NCBI RefSeq assembly: GCF_030464345.1
Contig: NZ_VCYH01000002.1
Coordinates: 186,001-250,000 of the forward strand
Direction of reading: 5' to 3'
Origin: Methanoculleus frigidifontis
GTDB taxonomy: Archaea; Halobacteriota; Methanomicrobia; Methanomicrobiales; Methanoculleaceae
Length of the DNA: 64,000 bases
Part shown: piece after piece, positions 15,598 to 25,075 of the stretch
Numbering within the stretch: the first letter of the stretch is position 1
Layout: each line of letters opens with the position of its first letter
Position numbers and translations under genes: made by a program
Notes under the pieces: generated by a model
The model's input: the letters and a program-made list of their open reading frames with translations, nothing else
Told to the model about the DNA's origin: nothing
The model's database searches: none

Positions 15598-15789
15598 ACA
15601 TCTCTCCTCCCGATCGATATCTCTGCACGGTCATGGTAATTTTGTTTGCGTATTTTACCGTAATACACGATGTGTGATTCCTGCATGAGAGACGACAACT
15701 CATTAAAGATACCAAACGCCAGTGATCCGGCCCGACCGACCGCCGGCGAATCGCAGAATCCGTATCCCACCTCTCCAACCTCCGGGAAT

Positions 15790-15820
15790 AAATGCTAACC
15801 TTTTTGCCGGGCTGTTTTCC
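15790..15820 (+). repeat. 31-bp direct repeat, copy 2
   Basis: This second copy ends 17 bases before the ATG of the restriction-methylation gene. If it is a promoter or operator element, the copy at 15248-15278 has lost its gene. Confidence 0.65.
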
Positions 15821-15836
15821 ATATTCACGTGATACC

Positions 15837-18800
15837 ATGCCTGCCCCGCCCGAGATCGTCGATCTGGTCAAGCGGTTTGACCAGTACTCTGCAAAGTATA
15901 CGTCTCCCTCCTACAACGAGTTCCAGGTCAGAAAAGAGTTCATCGATCCTTTCTTCGAGGCGCTTGGCTGGGACGTGAACAACCGCTCGGGGCTTGACGA
16001 GCGCTACAAGGACGTGATCCACGAGGATACGGTCAGGGTGGAGAAGTCCACCAAAGCGCCGGACTACTCGTTCCGGATCGGCGGGGTGCGGAAGTTCTTC
16101 GTCGAGGCGAAGAAGCCCGCCGTGAACCTCAAGGAAAACCCGGAGCCGGCCTACCAGGTACGCCGGTATGCCTGGAGCGCGAAGCTGCCGGTCAGCCTGC
16201 TCACGGACTTCGAGGAGTTCATCATCTACGACTGCACGGCGAAACCGTCTCCGAAGGATAAGGCGTCGGCGAAACGGATCGGCTACTACCGATATACCGA
16301 CTATATTGAGAAGTGGGACGAGATTGCGGCGATCTTCTCGAAGCAGGGCATCCTGACCGGCGGGTACGACGAGTACGTCGATAACCTGAAGCAGAAGAAG
16401 GGCGGGAAGGGCACCGCCGGTATCGACGACGCGTTCCTCGCCGAGATCGAGGGGTGGCGCGACCTCCTTGCGAAGAACATCGCGCTCCGGAACAAGGATC
16501 TCTCGGTCAGGGAGCTGAACGCGGCGGTGCAGAAGACGATCGACCGGATCGTGTTTCTCCGGATCTGCGAGGACCGCGGGATCGAGGAGTACGAGCAGCT
16601 GAAGACGATCGCCGCCGGGAAGGATATCTACGAGCGGTTGCGGTCGCTCTTCCGCTACGCGGACGACAGGTACAACTCCGGGCTGTTCCACTTCTCGACG
16701 GAGCCGGGGCGGGAGGACCCGGACACCCTGACGCTCTCGCTCTCCATCGACGATAAGGTGCTCAAGCAGATCATCAGCCACCTCTACTACCCGGACTCGC
16801 CCTACGAGTTCTCGGTCTTCCCGGCGGATATCCTCGGCCAGGTCTACGAGCAGTTCCTGGGAAAGGTCATCCGCCTGACGGCCGGGCACCAGGCGAAGGT
16901 CGAGGAGAAGCCGGAGGTGAAGAAGGCGGGCGGGGTCTTCTATACGCCGACCTACATCGTGGAGTATATCGTGCAGCAGACCGTCGGGAGCCTCCTCTTC
17001 GGGAAGGACCCGAAGGCGGCGGCGGAGATCCACGTCCTCGACCCGGCCTGCGGTTCGGGTTCGTTCCTGCTCGGCGCCTACCAGTACCTCCTGGACTGGC
17101 ACCTCCAGTGGTATATGGATCACCTCGTCCCGCTGCTCGCTGCCGGGAAGAAGACGACCGACCCGGCGGTGCTGGCGCTGCTGCCGGCAAAGCCTGCGCC
17201 GGCGAAGAAGGGCCGGGGCAGGAAGACGCGGGGCGACGAGTACTTCCTCCCGGTCTACCAGGTGACCGATACCGACTGGCGGCTGACGACAGAGGAGAAG
17301 AAGCGGATTCTCTTGAACAACATCTACGGCGTGGACATCGACCCGCAGGCGGTGGAGGTGACGAAGCTCTCGCTGCTCCTGAAGGTGCTCGAGGGCGAGA
17401 AGTCCGAGCGGATCGGCAAGCAGCTGACGATCACGCAGGAGCGGGTGCTCCCATCCCTCCACGAGAATATCAAGTGCGGGAACTCGCTGATCGGCCCGGA
17501 TATCTACAATGACGTGCAGCTGACGCTCGACGACGAGGAGACGATCTTCCGGATCAACGCCTTCGACTGGGACCGGGCGTTCCCGGCCATTCTGCAGGCG
17601 GGCGGGTTCGACGCGGTGATCGGGAATCCGCCGTATGTCCGTCAGGAGATCCTCGGGCGGGAGTTCAAGGAGTATGCGAAGCAGCACTACGCGGTCTACC
17701 ACGGCGTCGCCGACCTCTACACCTACTTCATCGAGAAGGGCGTCTCGCTCCTCCGCCCGGGCGGGCAGTTCGCCTACATCGTGGCGAACAAGTGGATGCG
17801 GGCGAATTACGGGAAGCCCCTGCGACAGTGGCTGAAAGAGAAGCGGATCGAGGAGATCGTGGACTTCGGGGATCTGCCGGTTTTTGAGGGGACGACGGCA
17901 TATACGTGTATTGTGCGGGTGTCAACTGGGGAGCCGGATGGTGTGTTCAAGGTGACAAATGTCGATTCGCTCGATTTCGGTGATCTCGCCACCTATGTGA
18001 ACGAAACTTGTTTTCCGTTGAGTCTAAGTTCGTTGGACGATACAGGATGGTCGCTAATCGATGAGCAGTCTCGAGAGTTACTCAAAAAACTTCAAGCGGT
18101 TGGCGTTTCCCTTGCAGACTACATCCACGGGAAGATATACTGGGGAGTGAAAACCGGCCTCAACAAAGCATTTGTCATTGATGAAAGCACGAAACAACGC
18201 CTGATAACTGAAGATCCAAAGAGTGCTCCATTCATCAAGCCATATCTCGCTGGGAAAGAGATTAAGCGATACAGCCCGCTCAAAAATTCACTGTTTCTGA
18301 TTCTATTCGAAAAAGGCTGGACGGATCTCAATTCACAGGGGCATCGAAACAAATGGCTCTGGTTGAAAGAGAATGTGCCCGCGATTGCCAACCACCTGGA
18401 ACCTCATGCAAAGGAGGCAGAGAAGCGCTATGATAAAGGCGATTACTGGTGGGAGCTCCGCGCTTGTGAATACTATGGCGTATTCGAAGAACCGAAGATA
18501 CTCTATCCTGAAATATGCCAGAGACCGGAATTTACAATAGATGCCGAAGGGCTCTATCCAAACAACAAGTGTTTTGCTATTCCAAGCGACGACAAGTACC
18601 TGTTGGGCATACTGAACAGCAAGTTAACCGCATTCCTTTTCGAAACATTGCTCCCTAAACTACGGGGAGGGTTCTTCATGCCCGCAGCAGTCGTCGTCCA
18701 GACCTTTCCCATCCGCACCATAGACCCCGCAAGCCCCGCCGACGTCGCCCGCCACGACCGCATGGTCGCTCTCGTTGAGCAGATGCTCGACCTGAACAAA

Positions 18801-18947
18801 CGCCTGCAGGCGGCGAAGGCTCCGCACGAGCGGGAGGTGCTCGCCGGGATGATCGATGCGACCGACCGGCAGATCGACCGGCTGGTGTATGAGATCTACG
18901 GGCTGACGGAGGATGAGGTGGCAATTGTGGAGGGAGTACATGAATAG
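15837..18947 (+). CDS. Type IIG-like restriction enzyme/adenine methyltransferase
   Basis: The 1036-aa protein combines cleavage, methylation and recognition in one chain. An N-terminal nuclease domain has the PD-ExK pattern PDYSF...VEAKK (P75, D76, E90, K92). A helical linker follows, then an N6-adenine methyltransferase with motif I DPACGSGSF (402-410) and motif IV NPPY (597-600). The C-terminal third is a TaqI/Eco57I-type target-recognition region. I prefer the ATG at 15837 to 15792 because the domain begins at once (PPEIVDLVKRF). Codons 690-950 are visibly AT-richer than the flanks, suggesting a swapped recognition domain. The last 8 bases overlap the SIR2 gene. Confidence 0.85.
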   Translation: MPAPPEIVDLVKRFDQYSAKYTSPSYNEFQVRKEFIDPFFEALGWDVNNRSGLDERYKDVIHEDTVRVEKSTKAPDYSFRIGGVRKFFVEAKKPAVNLKENPEPAYQVRRYAWSAKLPVSLLTDFEEFIIYDCTAKPSPKDKASAKRIGYYRYTDYIEKWDEIAAIFSKQGILTGGYDEYVDNLKQKKGGKGTAGIDDAFLAEIEGWRDLLAKNIALRNKDLSVRELNAAVQKTIDRIVFLRICEDRGIEEYEQLKTIAAGKDIYERLRSLFRYADDRYNSGLFHFSTEPGREDPDTLTLSLSIDDKVLKQIISHLYYPDSPYEFSVFPADILGQVYEQFLGKVIRLTAGHQAKVEEKPEVKKAGGVFYTPTYIVEYIVQQTVGSLLFGKDPKAAAEIHVLDPACGSGSFLLGAYQYLLDWHLQWYMDHLVPLLAAGKKTTDPAVLALLPAKPAPAKKGRGRKTRGDEYFLPVYQVTDTDWRLTTEEKKRILLNNIYGVDIDPQAVEVTKLSLLLKVLEGEKSERIGKQLTITQERVLPSLHENIKCGNSLIGPDIYNDVQLTLDDEETIFRINAFDWDRAFPAILQAGGFDAVIGNPPYVRQEILGREFKEYAKQHYAVYHGVADLYTYFIEKGVSLLRPGGQFAYIVANKWMRANYGKPLRQWLKEKRIEEIVDFGDLPVFEGTTAYTCIVRVSTGEPDGVFKVTNVDSLDFGDLATYVNETCFPLSLSSLDDTGWSLIDEQSRELLKKLQAVGVSLADYIHGKIYWGVKTGLNKAFVIDESTKQRLITEDPKSAPFIKPYLAGKEIKRYSPLKNSLFLILFEKGWTDLNSQGHRNKWLWLKENVPAIANHLEPHAKEAEKRYDKGDYWWELRACEYYGVFEEPKILYPEICQRPEFTIDAEGLYPNNKCFAIPSDDKYLLGILNSKLTAFLFETLLPKLRGGFFMPAAVVVQTFPIRTIDPASPADVARHDRMVALVEQMLDLNKRLQAAKAPHEREVLAGMIDATDRQIDRLVYEIYGLTEDEVAIVEGVHE

Positions 18948-21900
18948 TAAACTCCCTCTAGACGATCAAATCCACATCGAACAGATTCGAAAATACCTTT
19001 GGAGCGGAAGAGAATACGGCAAAGCCGCAGTAATGGTTGGTAGCGGATTCAGCCGGAATGCCGAAAGATTCTCTCAAAACACCCGCTTATTCCCCCTTTG
19101 GAATGATCTTGGAGTGTTGTTCTATGATGCGCTCAACCCGAAATGGGGTGAGCATGCGTCGGAAAGAGCCTACTCAACTTCTGGAGCGAACGCCGTAAAG
19201 TACGCGTCCGAATATGAGGCCAAATTTGGGAGATTGGCTTTAAACAACCTTCTACTCGAAAATATACCCGATAATGAGTACTTCCCTGGAAATCTGCATG
19301 AGCTCCTGCTCTCGTTACCGTGGTCAGATGTCTTCACCACAAATTATGACACTTTGCTAGAGAGAACGCTTCCAAGAATATTCGATAAAAAATACGATAT
19401 CATACAGAATATCAACCAAATCCCTACTAAGATTAAACCAAGGGTAATCAAGTTACATGGGAGTTTTCCCTCAAATTTTCCATTTATTATAACTCAAAAA
19501 GACTATGAGGATTACCCTACAGATTTTGCTCCGTTCACGAATCTGGTTCAACAATCAGTAATGGAAAACATCTTCTGCCTTATTGGTTTTTCAGGAGATG
19601 ACCCGAACTTCACACGATGGGTCGAATGGGTTAGAAAGTATCTCGGAAAATATGCTCCTCCTATCTATCTGTGTGGGGTTTTGGACGCTGACCAAGCTGA
19701 GAGAGATAGATGTGAGGCAAACGGCGTCAAGATGATCGATCTAGCGCCGCTATTCCCTCGTACAGAGTGGCCTGATACAGATGAAAGGCACCGATGTGCC
19801 CTGGAATGGTTTTTGTGGACCTTAAAACTTGGAGAACCTCAAAACAAGTTGAGATGGCCAAAACCTGCAAGGATTCCGCAGCCCAATCTCAGCAGTTGTT
19901 TCATTCCCCAAATTCCACCAGGCACCCCCCCATTGCCAGATTTAGGGTCACAGGGTCCCAAAGATAATAATATTTCACCAGAGGAACTCCTCGAATTATC
20001 TAAAAAGTGGCGCGAGCAGAGACTTCACTATCCAGGTTGGGTCGTCACCCCCGGCGAAAACCGTGCGGTGATTTGGAATTATACTCATTACTGGATTAAC
20101 CCTGTTGCAAACTCAGTTAGAGCTCTTCATTTCCCTGATAACCTTTACTTACTCTTTGAGCTGATCTGGAGGCTTGAGAAGTCTCTTGTCCCGCTATTTA
20201 GTAATGTTGCTGATGTCTTGAGGGAACTATTGGTCTCAATAAATCCCTACCCTCAGATCATTCATCTGGACAGCGCGGAATACAGGCCAGACGATGAAAA
20301 TGCAAGAGATTTCAATTGGAAACAAATCGGCGAAAGCTGGGTTTACCTCGCTTTTGCTATGGCGAGGCAAACGCGGGAGTTCTTCGACGAGAGCGAGCAT
20401 CGCCAGTGGATGGACAGACTGGAAAAAGTAGGTGATTTGAAGAAGGAGTGGAAAATCAGATATTGCTACGAGGACTCACTGTATAATCTTTTCAAATTCG
20501 ATCACGATCAGGTCTTCAAGATACTCGAGACATGGCCGGAAGATTACGATATACCTCATTTCGCAGTTAAACGTGCTGCAATTCTCGCAGAGTTGGGTGA
20601 ACTAACCGAAGCCGAGCGAACATTACGTGCCACACTGACACGGATCCGATCCCACCTTCAGTCAAACATTGAGGATTATGCCTTACTCTCACAAGAGGGA
20701 TGGACAATGAATTTGCTGAGCATGGTTGATTATAGCAATTCGTGGACTTCCGGCGACACCCTTCGTGAAGAGTACCATAATCGGTGGGATCGGTTGGGGC
20801 ATTATCGTTGCAACCCTCAGCCTGAGATTGAAAGGTTGACAGCGGGCGTCAGTACTCCTCCACAACAATCAACTCCACAAATTGAAAGAAAGAAAGACTT
20901 TGATCCTGGTAGAGTGACAAATACGTTGCACTTCGCGTCGGATCAAGATGTCGAAAGGTCTCTTCCCGCCTTTTCCTTCCTGAGAATGTATGAGGAAGCT
21001 GGTATGCCGATGAAGTGCGGGTTGATCTCGGTATATTCTGACGAAATTGCCAACGCATCGGATCGTATCGAAGCGCTCGCACCACTTTGGTCCCTTAACA
21101 CAATAATTCGGTCAAGAAAGACCGACCGGGTGAAGAAGAGATTCAATCGCGCATTTATCGCTGCAATCAGCCAAGAACAGGTAGATACATATCATTCATT
21201 GTTACTCGATTCATTCCAAAAGTCAGTACAGTATTTGATTGAAAATCCCTCAATCAATCATAGAAGAACGCCATCTTTTCAATATCAACAGGTGCAAACA
21301 CTCTCCGAGCTCCTATCCAGGCTTTGCATAAGATTCTCTCCATCAGAACTGTCGCAACTGCTAGATCTCACTATCAGAATGTATAAGAATCCTGTCTTCT
21401 ACCGAGATCCCTCAGTATATGATGGCATCAAGCAATTATTCCAGAGAATACTTCACTCAATGACGAAAGATCAAACGCTATCGCTACTCCCACGGTTATT
21501 ATCGCTGCCGGTAGCAAATGAAGATGATTATCACCCTGCAGTCGTAAGTCATTGGGTCGAGCCGTTCCACTACATCAATTTGGGCAAGAGTGCCAGTGTT
21601 ACCAAAAACTTTGATCAAGGCGTAGTGAAGTCACAGATCGAGCGACTAACACGGATCGTAAGGGTTGGAAATGACGAGGCAAGGTCACGTGCGCTCTTGC
21701 GGTTGGTTTCGCTTGTCGACATCGGTGCGCTTGATGAAGTAGAAGAAAGGGAGTTTGCAGATGCTTTGTGGGAAAGAATCGATCCAGAAACAGGCCTTCC
21801 AGATCAGACACCGTTTTTGAAATCAGCATTCTTCAGGCTCCCTGAAATTGAGAACGGCGGTTCCAAAGAAAAATTCAGAAAGTACTTATCCTCAATGCCA

Positions 21901-22875
21901 ATCCCAAGGATAGTTGTCCGCAATTTTGCACCGGATGGTAGACAGATTGGTGTAAAGGCTCACTCTGCAGGTGGTGTCTTATCAGACTACTTAGATGAAT
22001 GGGGGACTGCATCTCCACCGATAACGTGTCCTGACATTTGTGAAGATGACAAGTACATCGATTGGACTCCCGAAGAGTTATCTGCTCTGCTCTTTAAAAT
22101 CGCAGAGGTATGGGACGATCTAAAAGATCTTCTTGGCGAATCCGGGAAAACTCTCAGGGTCTTTAGCCTTGACTCACTCGATTCGCAGTTTTCCGGGCTC
22201 GTCAGGTTAATGAACAATATAATATTGCCGAGAATCCGTCGGCTGCAGAACAAAGAGGCAGAGGAACTCATATTCCGACTGTTGTCCGAGATGGAAAAAC
22301 TCGGGGTCGATGTCCTTTCAGCCTATCCTTTTGTTCTTCTGATAGACTCCAGTTATTATGAGCAAGTAACTGCGAAGTTGCGAGATGGGATTATTTCACC
22401 AAATCCCTCGAAGGTGCGTGATGCACTGATTGGCATTTACCATTGGGTCTGTTGTAGCCGAAATGAAAGCAGTTTGTCACCGCCGGAAGATTTACTGAAC
22501 GAATTGGTGCATAAGATTTCTACTCGCAGGCAACCCGAACTGGACACGGCACTGAAAATTGCCGCAGCAATAGTGGAGCGCTGCTCGGATGCCCTTTCTC
22601 AAGAGCAACTGCAGGAACTCTATATTGGATTAGAGTATCTTAGCGCTGAGACAGACCTTGCGCACGAGGGTGAGAGAGATGTGCATCCAGATCAGCCTGA
22701 TTTCATTCCGCTTGATGATAAACCCGACATACGGCGGCATTCTGCGGCTTTAGCGCACTACCTCTACAATTATTGTACCGCCCATGGAGAGGGTGTGCCG
22801 GACGTGCTCAACAAATGGAAACAGATCTGTGAGACTGATCCATTACCGGAAGTCCGGAAAGCGTGGGAAGAGTAG
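18940..22875 (+). CDS. Large SIR2-domain defence-type protein
   Basis: The 1311-aa protein starts with a SIR2_2-type NAD-binding domain: VMVGSGFSR (GSG at 34-36), TTNYDTLLER with N135, and KLHGS with H173, so the residues needed for NAD cleavage are present. The remaining 1000 residues are helical and repeat-like, resembling the sensor parts of SIR2 antiphage proteins and possibly DUF4020. SIR2 effectors typically deplete NAD on phage infection. The ATG at 18940 lies inside the end of the restriction gene after GGAGGG, so the two are translationally coupled. The gene is AT-richer than the restriction gene core. Confidence 0.8.
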   Translation: MNSKLPLDDQIHIEQIRKYLWSGREYGKAAVMVGSGFSRNAERFSQNTRLFPLWNDLGVLFYDALNPKWGEHASERAYSTSGANAVKYASEYEAKFGRLALNNLLLENIPDNEYFPGNLHELLLSLPWSDVFTTNYDTLLERTLPRIFDKKYDIIQNINQIPTKIKPRVIKLHGSFPSNFPFIITQKDYEDYPTDFAPFTNLVQQSVMENIFCLIGFSGDDPNFTRWVEWVRKYLGKYAPPIYLCGVLDADQAERDRCEANGVKMIDLAPLFPRTEWPDTDERHRCALEWFLWTLKLGEPQNKLRWPKPARIPQPNLSSCFIPQIPPGTPPLPDLGSQGPKDNNISPEELLELSKKWREQRLHYPGWVVTPGENRAVIWNYTHYWINPVANSVRALHFPDNLYLLFELIWRLEKSLVPLFSNVADVLRELLVSINPYPQIIHLDSAEYRPDDENARDFNWKQIGESWVYLAFAMARQTREFFDESEHRQWMDRLEKVGDLKKEWKIRYCYEDSLYNLFKFDHDQVFKILETWPEDYDIPHFAVKRAAILAELGELTEAERTLRATLTRIRSHLQSNIEDYALLSQEGWTMNLLSMVDYSNSWTSGDTLREEYHNRWDRLGHYRCNPQPEIERLTAGVSTPPQQSTPQIERKKDFDPGRVTNTLHFASDQDVERSLPAFSFLRMYEEAGMPMKCGLISVYSDEIANASDRIEALAPLWSLNTIIRSRKTDRVKKRFNRAFIAAISQEQVDTYHSLLLDSFQKSVQYLIENPSINHRRTPSFQYQQVQTLSELLSRLCIRFSPSELSQLLDLTIRMYKNPVFYRDPSVYDGIKQLFQRILHSMTKDQTLSLLPRLLSLPVANEDDYHPAVVSHWVEPFHYINLGKSASVTKNFDQGVVKSQIERLTRIVRVGNDEARSRALLRLVSLVDIGALDEVEEREFADALWERIDPETGLPDQTPFLKSAFFRLPEIENGGSKEKFRKYLSSMPIPRIVVRNFAPDGRQIGVKAHSAGGVLSDYLDEWGTASPPITCPDICEDDKYIDWTPEELSALLFKIAEVWDDLKDLLGESGKTLRVFSLDSLDSQFSGLVRLMNNIILPRIRRLQNKEAEELIFRLLSEMEKLGVDVLSAYPFVLLIDSSYYEQVTAKLRDGIISPNPSKVRDALIGIYHWVCCSRNESSLSPPEDLLNELVHKISTRRQPELDTALKIAAAIVERCSDALSQEQLQELYIGLEYLSAETDLAHEGERDVHPDQPDFIPLDDKPDIRRHSAALAHYLYNYCTAHGEGVPDVLNKWKQICETDPLPEVRKAWEE

Positions 22876-22898
22876 GGCAGAATCAAAGGGGTAGTCAG

Positions 22899-23000
22899 GA
22901 CACCCACCTTCCCGTCGGGCGTCGTCTTTGAAAGGCGCACATGGCTCCCCGATTGCCCGGTCACGACAAACCCGTACCGTTTTGAGAGTATCTTTATCAC
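22899..23000 (-). pseudogene. hicA: 3'-truncated hicA toxin gene
   Basis: From the GTG at 23000 the frame reads MIKILSKRYGFVVTGQSG and SHVRLSKTTPDGKVGV, the typical HicA double-stranded-RNA-binding-like fold with the catalytic His in GSHVRL. After Val34, where HicA normally continues TVPLH, the sequence becomes unrelated and runs antisense into the SIR2 gene. About half of the toxin is missing, so it is probably inactive. It follows hicB on the same strand. Confidence 0.75.
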
Positions 23001-23021
23001 CGTCTCGCCCGAGACGGGTTT

Positions 23022-23234
23022 TCAGCCCGCGGCACCCTCGGCCGCCGCAAACGTCGTGATGATCGGCCTCCTCCCGCCGTCCAGCGGGAACTCTTCGAGG
23101 TACAGCTCCGTCGCTTCCTTGAGATTGGCCACCGCCTCCTCCACCGTCCGGCCCTGGCTGACGGTGCCGACCTCCGGGCACTCCGCTACGTACATATCCT
23201 CTTTCTTGGAGAGCACGGCCGCAAGCGTCCTCAT
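23022..23234 (-). CDS. hicB: HicB antitoxin
   Basis: The 70-aa protein from the ATG at 23234 reads MRTLAAVLSKKEDMYVAECP, TVSQGRTVEEAVANLKEATELYLEEFP, the classic HicB partial-RNase-H fold with EAVANLKEA. The longer frame starting at 23312 adds residues unlike the family. It is complete but its toxin partner downstream is truncated. A 21-bp element repeated at 25150-25170 lies about 90 bases upstream. Confidence 0.85.
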   Translation of the reverse strand: MRTLAAVLSKKEDMYVAECPEVGTVSQGRTVEEAVANLKEATELYLEEFPLDGGRRPIITTFAAAEGAAG

Positions 23235-23324
23235 GATCCCACCAAGAGAAGAGCATCTCTCTTCGGGGTGATACTGCTGACCAAAAACATATCCGGGTGA
23301 ACATCGCGTCACCCTTGCAAAGGT

Positions 23325-23346
23325 TACAACGCGGGTTCAAACCCGT
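23325..23346. repeat. Element with CGGGTTCAAACCCG, copy 1
   Basis: Positions 23325-23345 are identical to 25150-25170 (21 bases). The core CGGGTTCAAACCCG is a near-palindrome resembling a tRNA T arm. Both copies lie upstream of a hicB sequence on the minus strand, so it is either part of the hicB control region or of a duplicated block. Confidence 0.6.
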
Positions 23347-23778
23347 AAAACCCCCGCGCCGCATCAGGTGACCGCTCCCAACGAGCGTCCTCGTCCATCA
23401 CGCATGCCTCGCCCTCATCATGGCTATTCTTTTCGGCCGGATCTTCTGCTCGGCCACATGGGGCGAGGCGGTGCGGGAGCGGCCTCGCTCTTCCGGGGGA
23501 GATGGAGCCGGGCAGAACGTTTCTCGATCACAAAAGCGCTCGTGCGGAACCAGGAGGAGGAACCAGGAGGAGGAACCCGGGTGCAGGGTGGACGCGGTGA
23601 CCGAAAAGGCGCTCAAGGAGCGCTGCCGCGTAAGGATCTTGAGCGAGCGGGTGCCCTCATAACCCGCTCCTCACGCTGTCGAACGCTGTGACGGACGCCT
23701 GATCGGTACATCCTCTCCTCCATCTCCGACAGACACATTTCCCCCCGAACGTCTATACGGGATGATGACAAAATAATG
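23347..23778. other. Intergenic stretch, no gene seen
   Basis: This region of about 430 bases holds no convincing gene. Overlapping open frames are unlike any family and lack start signals. A short tandem AACCAGGAGGAGGAACC-like repeat lies near 23550-23580. The last 60 bases turn AT-rich and lead into the MNT promoter. Confidence 0.4.
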
Positions 23779-23803
23779 GACATATGTCTAAAAAAATAGA
23801 CAT
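23779..23803. promoter_or_regulatory. Operator-like palindromes on the MNT start codon
   Basis: GACATATGTC (23779-23788) is a perfect palindrome covering the ATG at 23784. ATGTCTA (23784-23790) and TAGACAT (23797-23803) form a second inverted repeat around an A-run. Placed over the start codon, they are good candidates for autorepression by the protein's own winged helix. Confidence 0.6.
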
Positions 23804-24368
23804 GACTGAGAACGACCTCATGGTACTCGCCTTATTCTCCGATGGCTACGATCGCGAATATTACATCAGGGAGATCTGCACCTATCTCCCTCTCAGCCAC
23901 GGGACTGCGCAGGCGATCCTCGTGCGACTGGAACAGAAACGCGTGCTTGTATCGTCGCAGCGCGGAAGGACCAGGCTTTTCCGGATCAAAACCGGCGAAA
24001 CCGCCATCCAGTACTTTGCTCTGGCCGAGATCTATAAAAAGATCCGCTTTCTGGAAGAAAACCCGTATGTCTCGGAGATCATGAACAAAGTCGCCTCTCG
24101 TGCAGAGGGCACAGTCCTTCTCTTCGGAAGTTATGCCAGAGGCACCGCCGCCGAGGAATCCGATATCGATATCTTCGTTGCAGGAACCATCGATGAACGG
24201 GAAGTAGCCAGAATCGAGAAGGTGTACGACGTCGAGGTCAACACGGTGACCTACCCGGCAGATGCATTCGCCCCGCGAGATCGGTCCGACCCGCTTCTTG
24301 TCGAAGTGAAGCGCAACCACATCGTCTGGAAGAACGCGGAATCGTTTGTCCGGGAGATGATGGCATGA
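23784..24368 (+). CDS. MNT-type nucleotidyltransferase antitoxin with winged helix
   Basis: The 194-aa protein has an N-terminal winged helix (10-75; REICTYLPLSHGTAQAILVRLE) and a minimal nucleotidyltransferase domain with GSYARGTAAEESDIDIF, the GSxxRGxxxxxSDxD signature. Such MNT proteins are antitoxins that modify HEPN toxins, as in MntA-HepT. Its stop overlaps the HEPN gene start (ATGA at 24365-24368). All catalytic residues are present. The winged helix suggests it represses its own operon through the palindromes at the start. Confidence 0.88.
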   Translation: MSKKIDMTENDLMVLALFSDGYDREYYIREICTYLPLSHGTAQAILVRLEQKRVLVSSQRGRTRLFRIKTGETAIQYFALAEIYKKIRFLEENPYVSEIMNKVASRAEGTVLLFGSYARGTAAEESDIDIFVAGTIDEREVARIEKVYDVEVNTVTYPADAFAPRDRSDPLLVEVKRNHIVWKNAESFVREMMA

Positions 24369-24859
24369 GAGATCGATTGTCCTGGTGTGCCGGAATAAAA
24401 AACGGCATCGTGTTTGTCGAGCCAAGCGACAATCTCGCGGGCGCATACCTGAAAAAAGCTGAAGATGCCATGGACGCCATGCATTCCGTTGCTTCACCCG
24501 ACTGGAAGATCTCGGCGGGGTACTATTCCCTGTACTTTTCCCTCTACGCCGTACTGATGAAGATCGGGATACGATCCGAAAACCACACCTGCACTATCGA
24601 AGTTATGCAGCGACTTCTTGGCGACTATTTCACCTCCGATGAGTGCGAGGTGCTCGAGAAAGCGCGACGGGCACGCGTGGAAACACAGTACTACGTCGCG
24701 AGCAGCGTTTCCGAGACCGTTTCCGGCACCCTTTCAAAACGGGTGCCCCGTTTTCTCGTGAAGTGCAGATCGGTTATCGAAGGCCTCGATGAAAAGCAGG
24801 TACGGCGGCTGCGGGAGCTGCTACGCGAACGGATCGAGGAGGGTCGACATCACCGATAA
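24365..24859 (+). CDS. HEPN-domain toxin partner of MNT
   Basis: The 164-aa helical protein (NLAGAYLKKAEDAMDAMHS, DWKISAGYYSLYFSLYAVLMKIG) is a HEPN protein of the kind paired with MNT antitoxins. HEPN toxins usually cut RNA with an R-x4-6-H motif; here the only near match is RSENH, with a shorter spacing, so RNase activity is uncertain. Operon position next to the MNT gene is strong support for the pair. Confidence 0.8.
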   Translation: MRDRLSWCAGIKNGIVFVEPSDNLAGAYLKKAEDAMDAMHSVASPDWKISAGYYSLYFSLYAVLMKIGIRSENHTCTIEVMQRLLGDYFTSDECEVLEKARRARVETQYYVASSVSETVSGTLSKRVPRFLVKCRSVIEGLDEKQVRRLRELLRERIEEGRHHR

Positions 24860-24979
24860 AGCAGCCGGGCCTGACCGCCGGAAGGCGATCCTCCACCGGT
24901 TTCGGCATTTCTCCGCCCGTGGCCGGAGGATCCGTCGCCGTGCGCGGATTCGGTCAGGACTGTTCCTGCAGGACGAACC

Positions 24980-25075
24980 GGCCACCGTCAGGCCCCGGCC
25001 GGCGGCGGCGACCACCGGGCACTCTGCGGAGTACCTATCCTCTTCCCCGGAGAGCGCGGCCGCAAGCGTCCTCAT
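24980..25075 (-). pseudogene. Fragment of a second hicB
   Basis: From the ATG at 25075 the minus strand reads MRTLAAALSGEEDRY, SAECPVVAAAGRGLTV, clearly like the hicB gene at 23022-23234 (MRTLAAVLSKKEDMYVAECPEV). It diverges after about 32 codons. The bases around the start (CATGATC..ACCA.GAGAAGAGC) also match, so the region is a decayed duplicate. Confidence 0.7.

Noticed and set aside
23325-23346. Possible tRNA T-arm or tRNA gene (CGGGTTCAAACCCG)
   Set aside because: No acceptor, D or anticodon stem can be drawn around it; the second copy lacks them too. I treat it as a repeat upstream of hicB.
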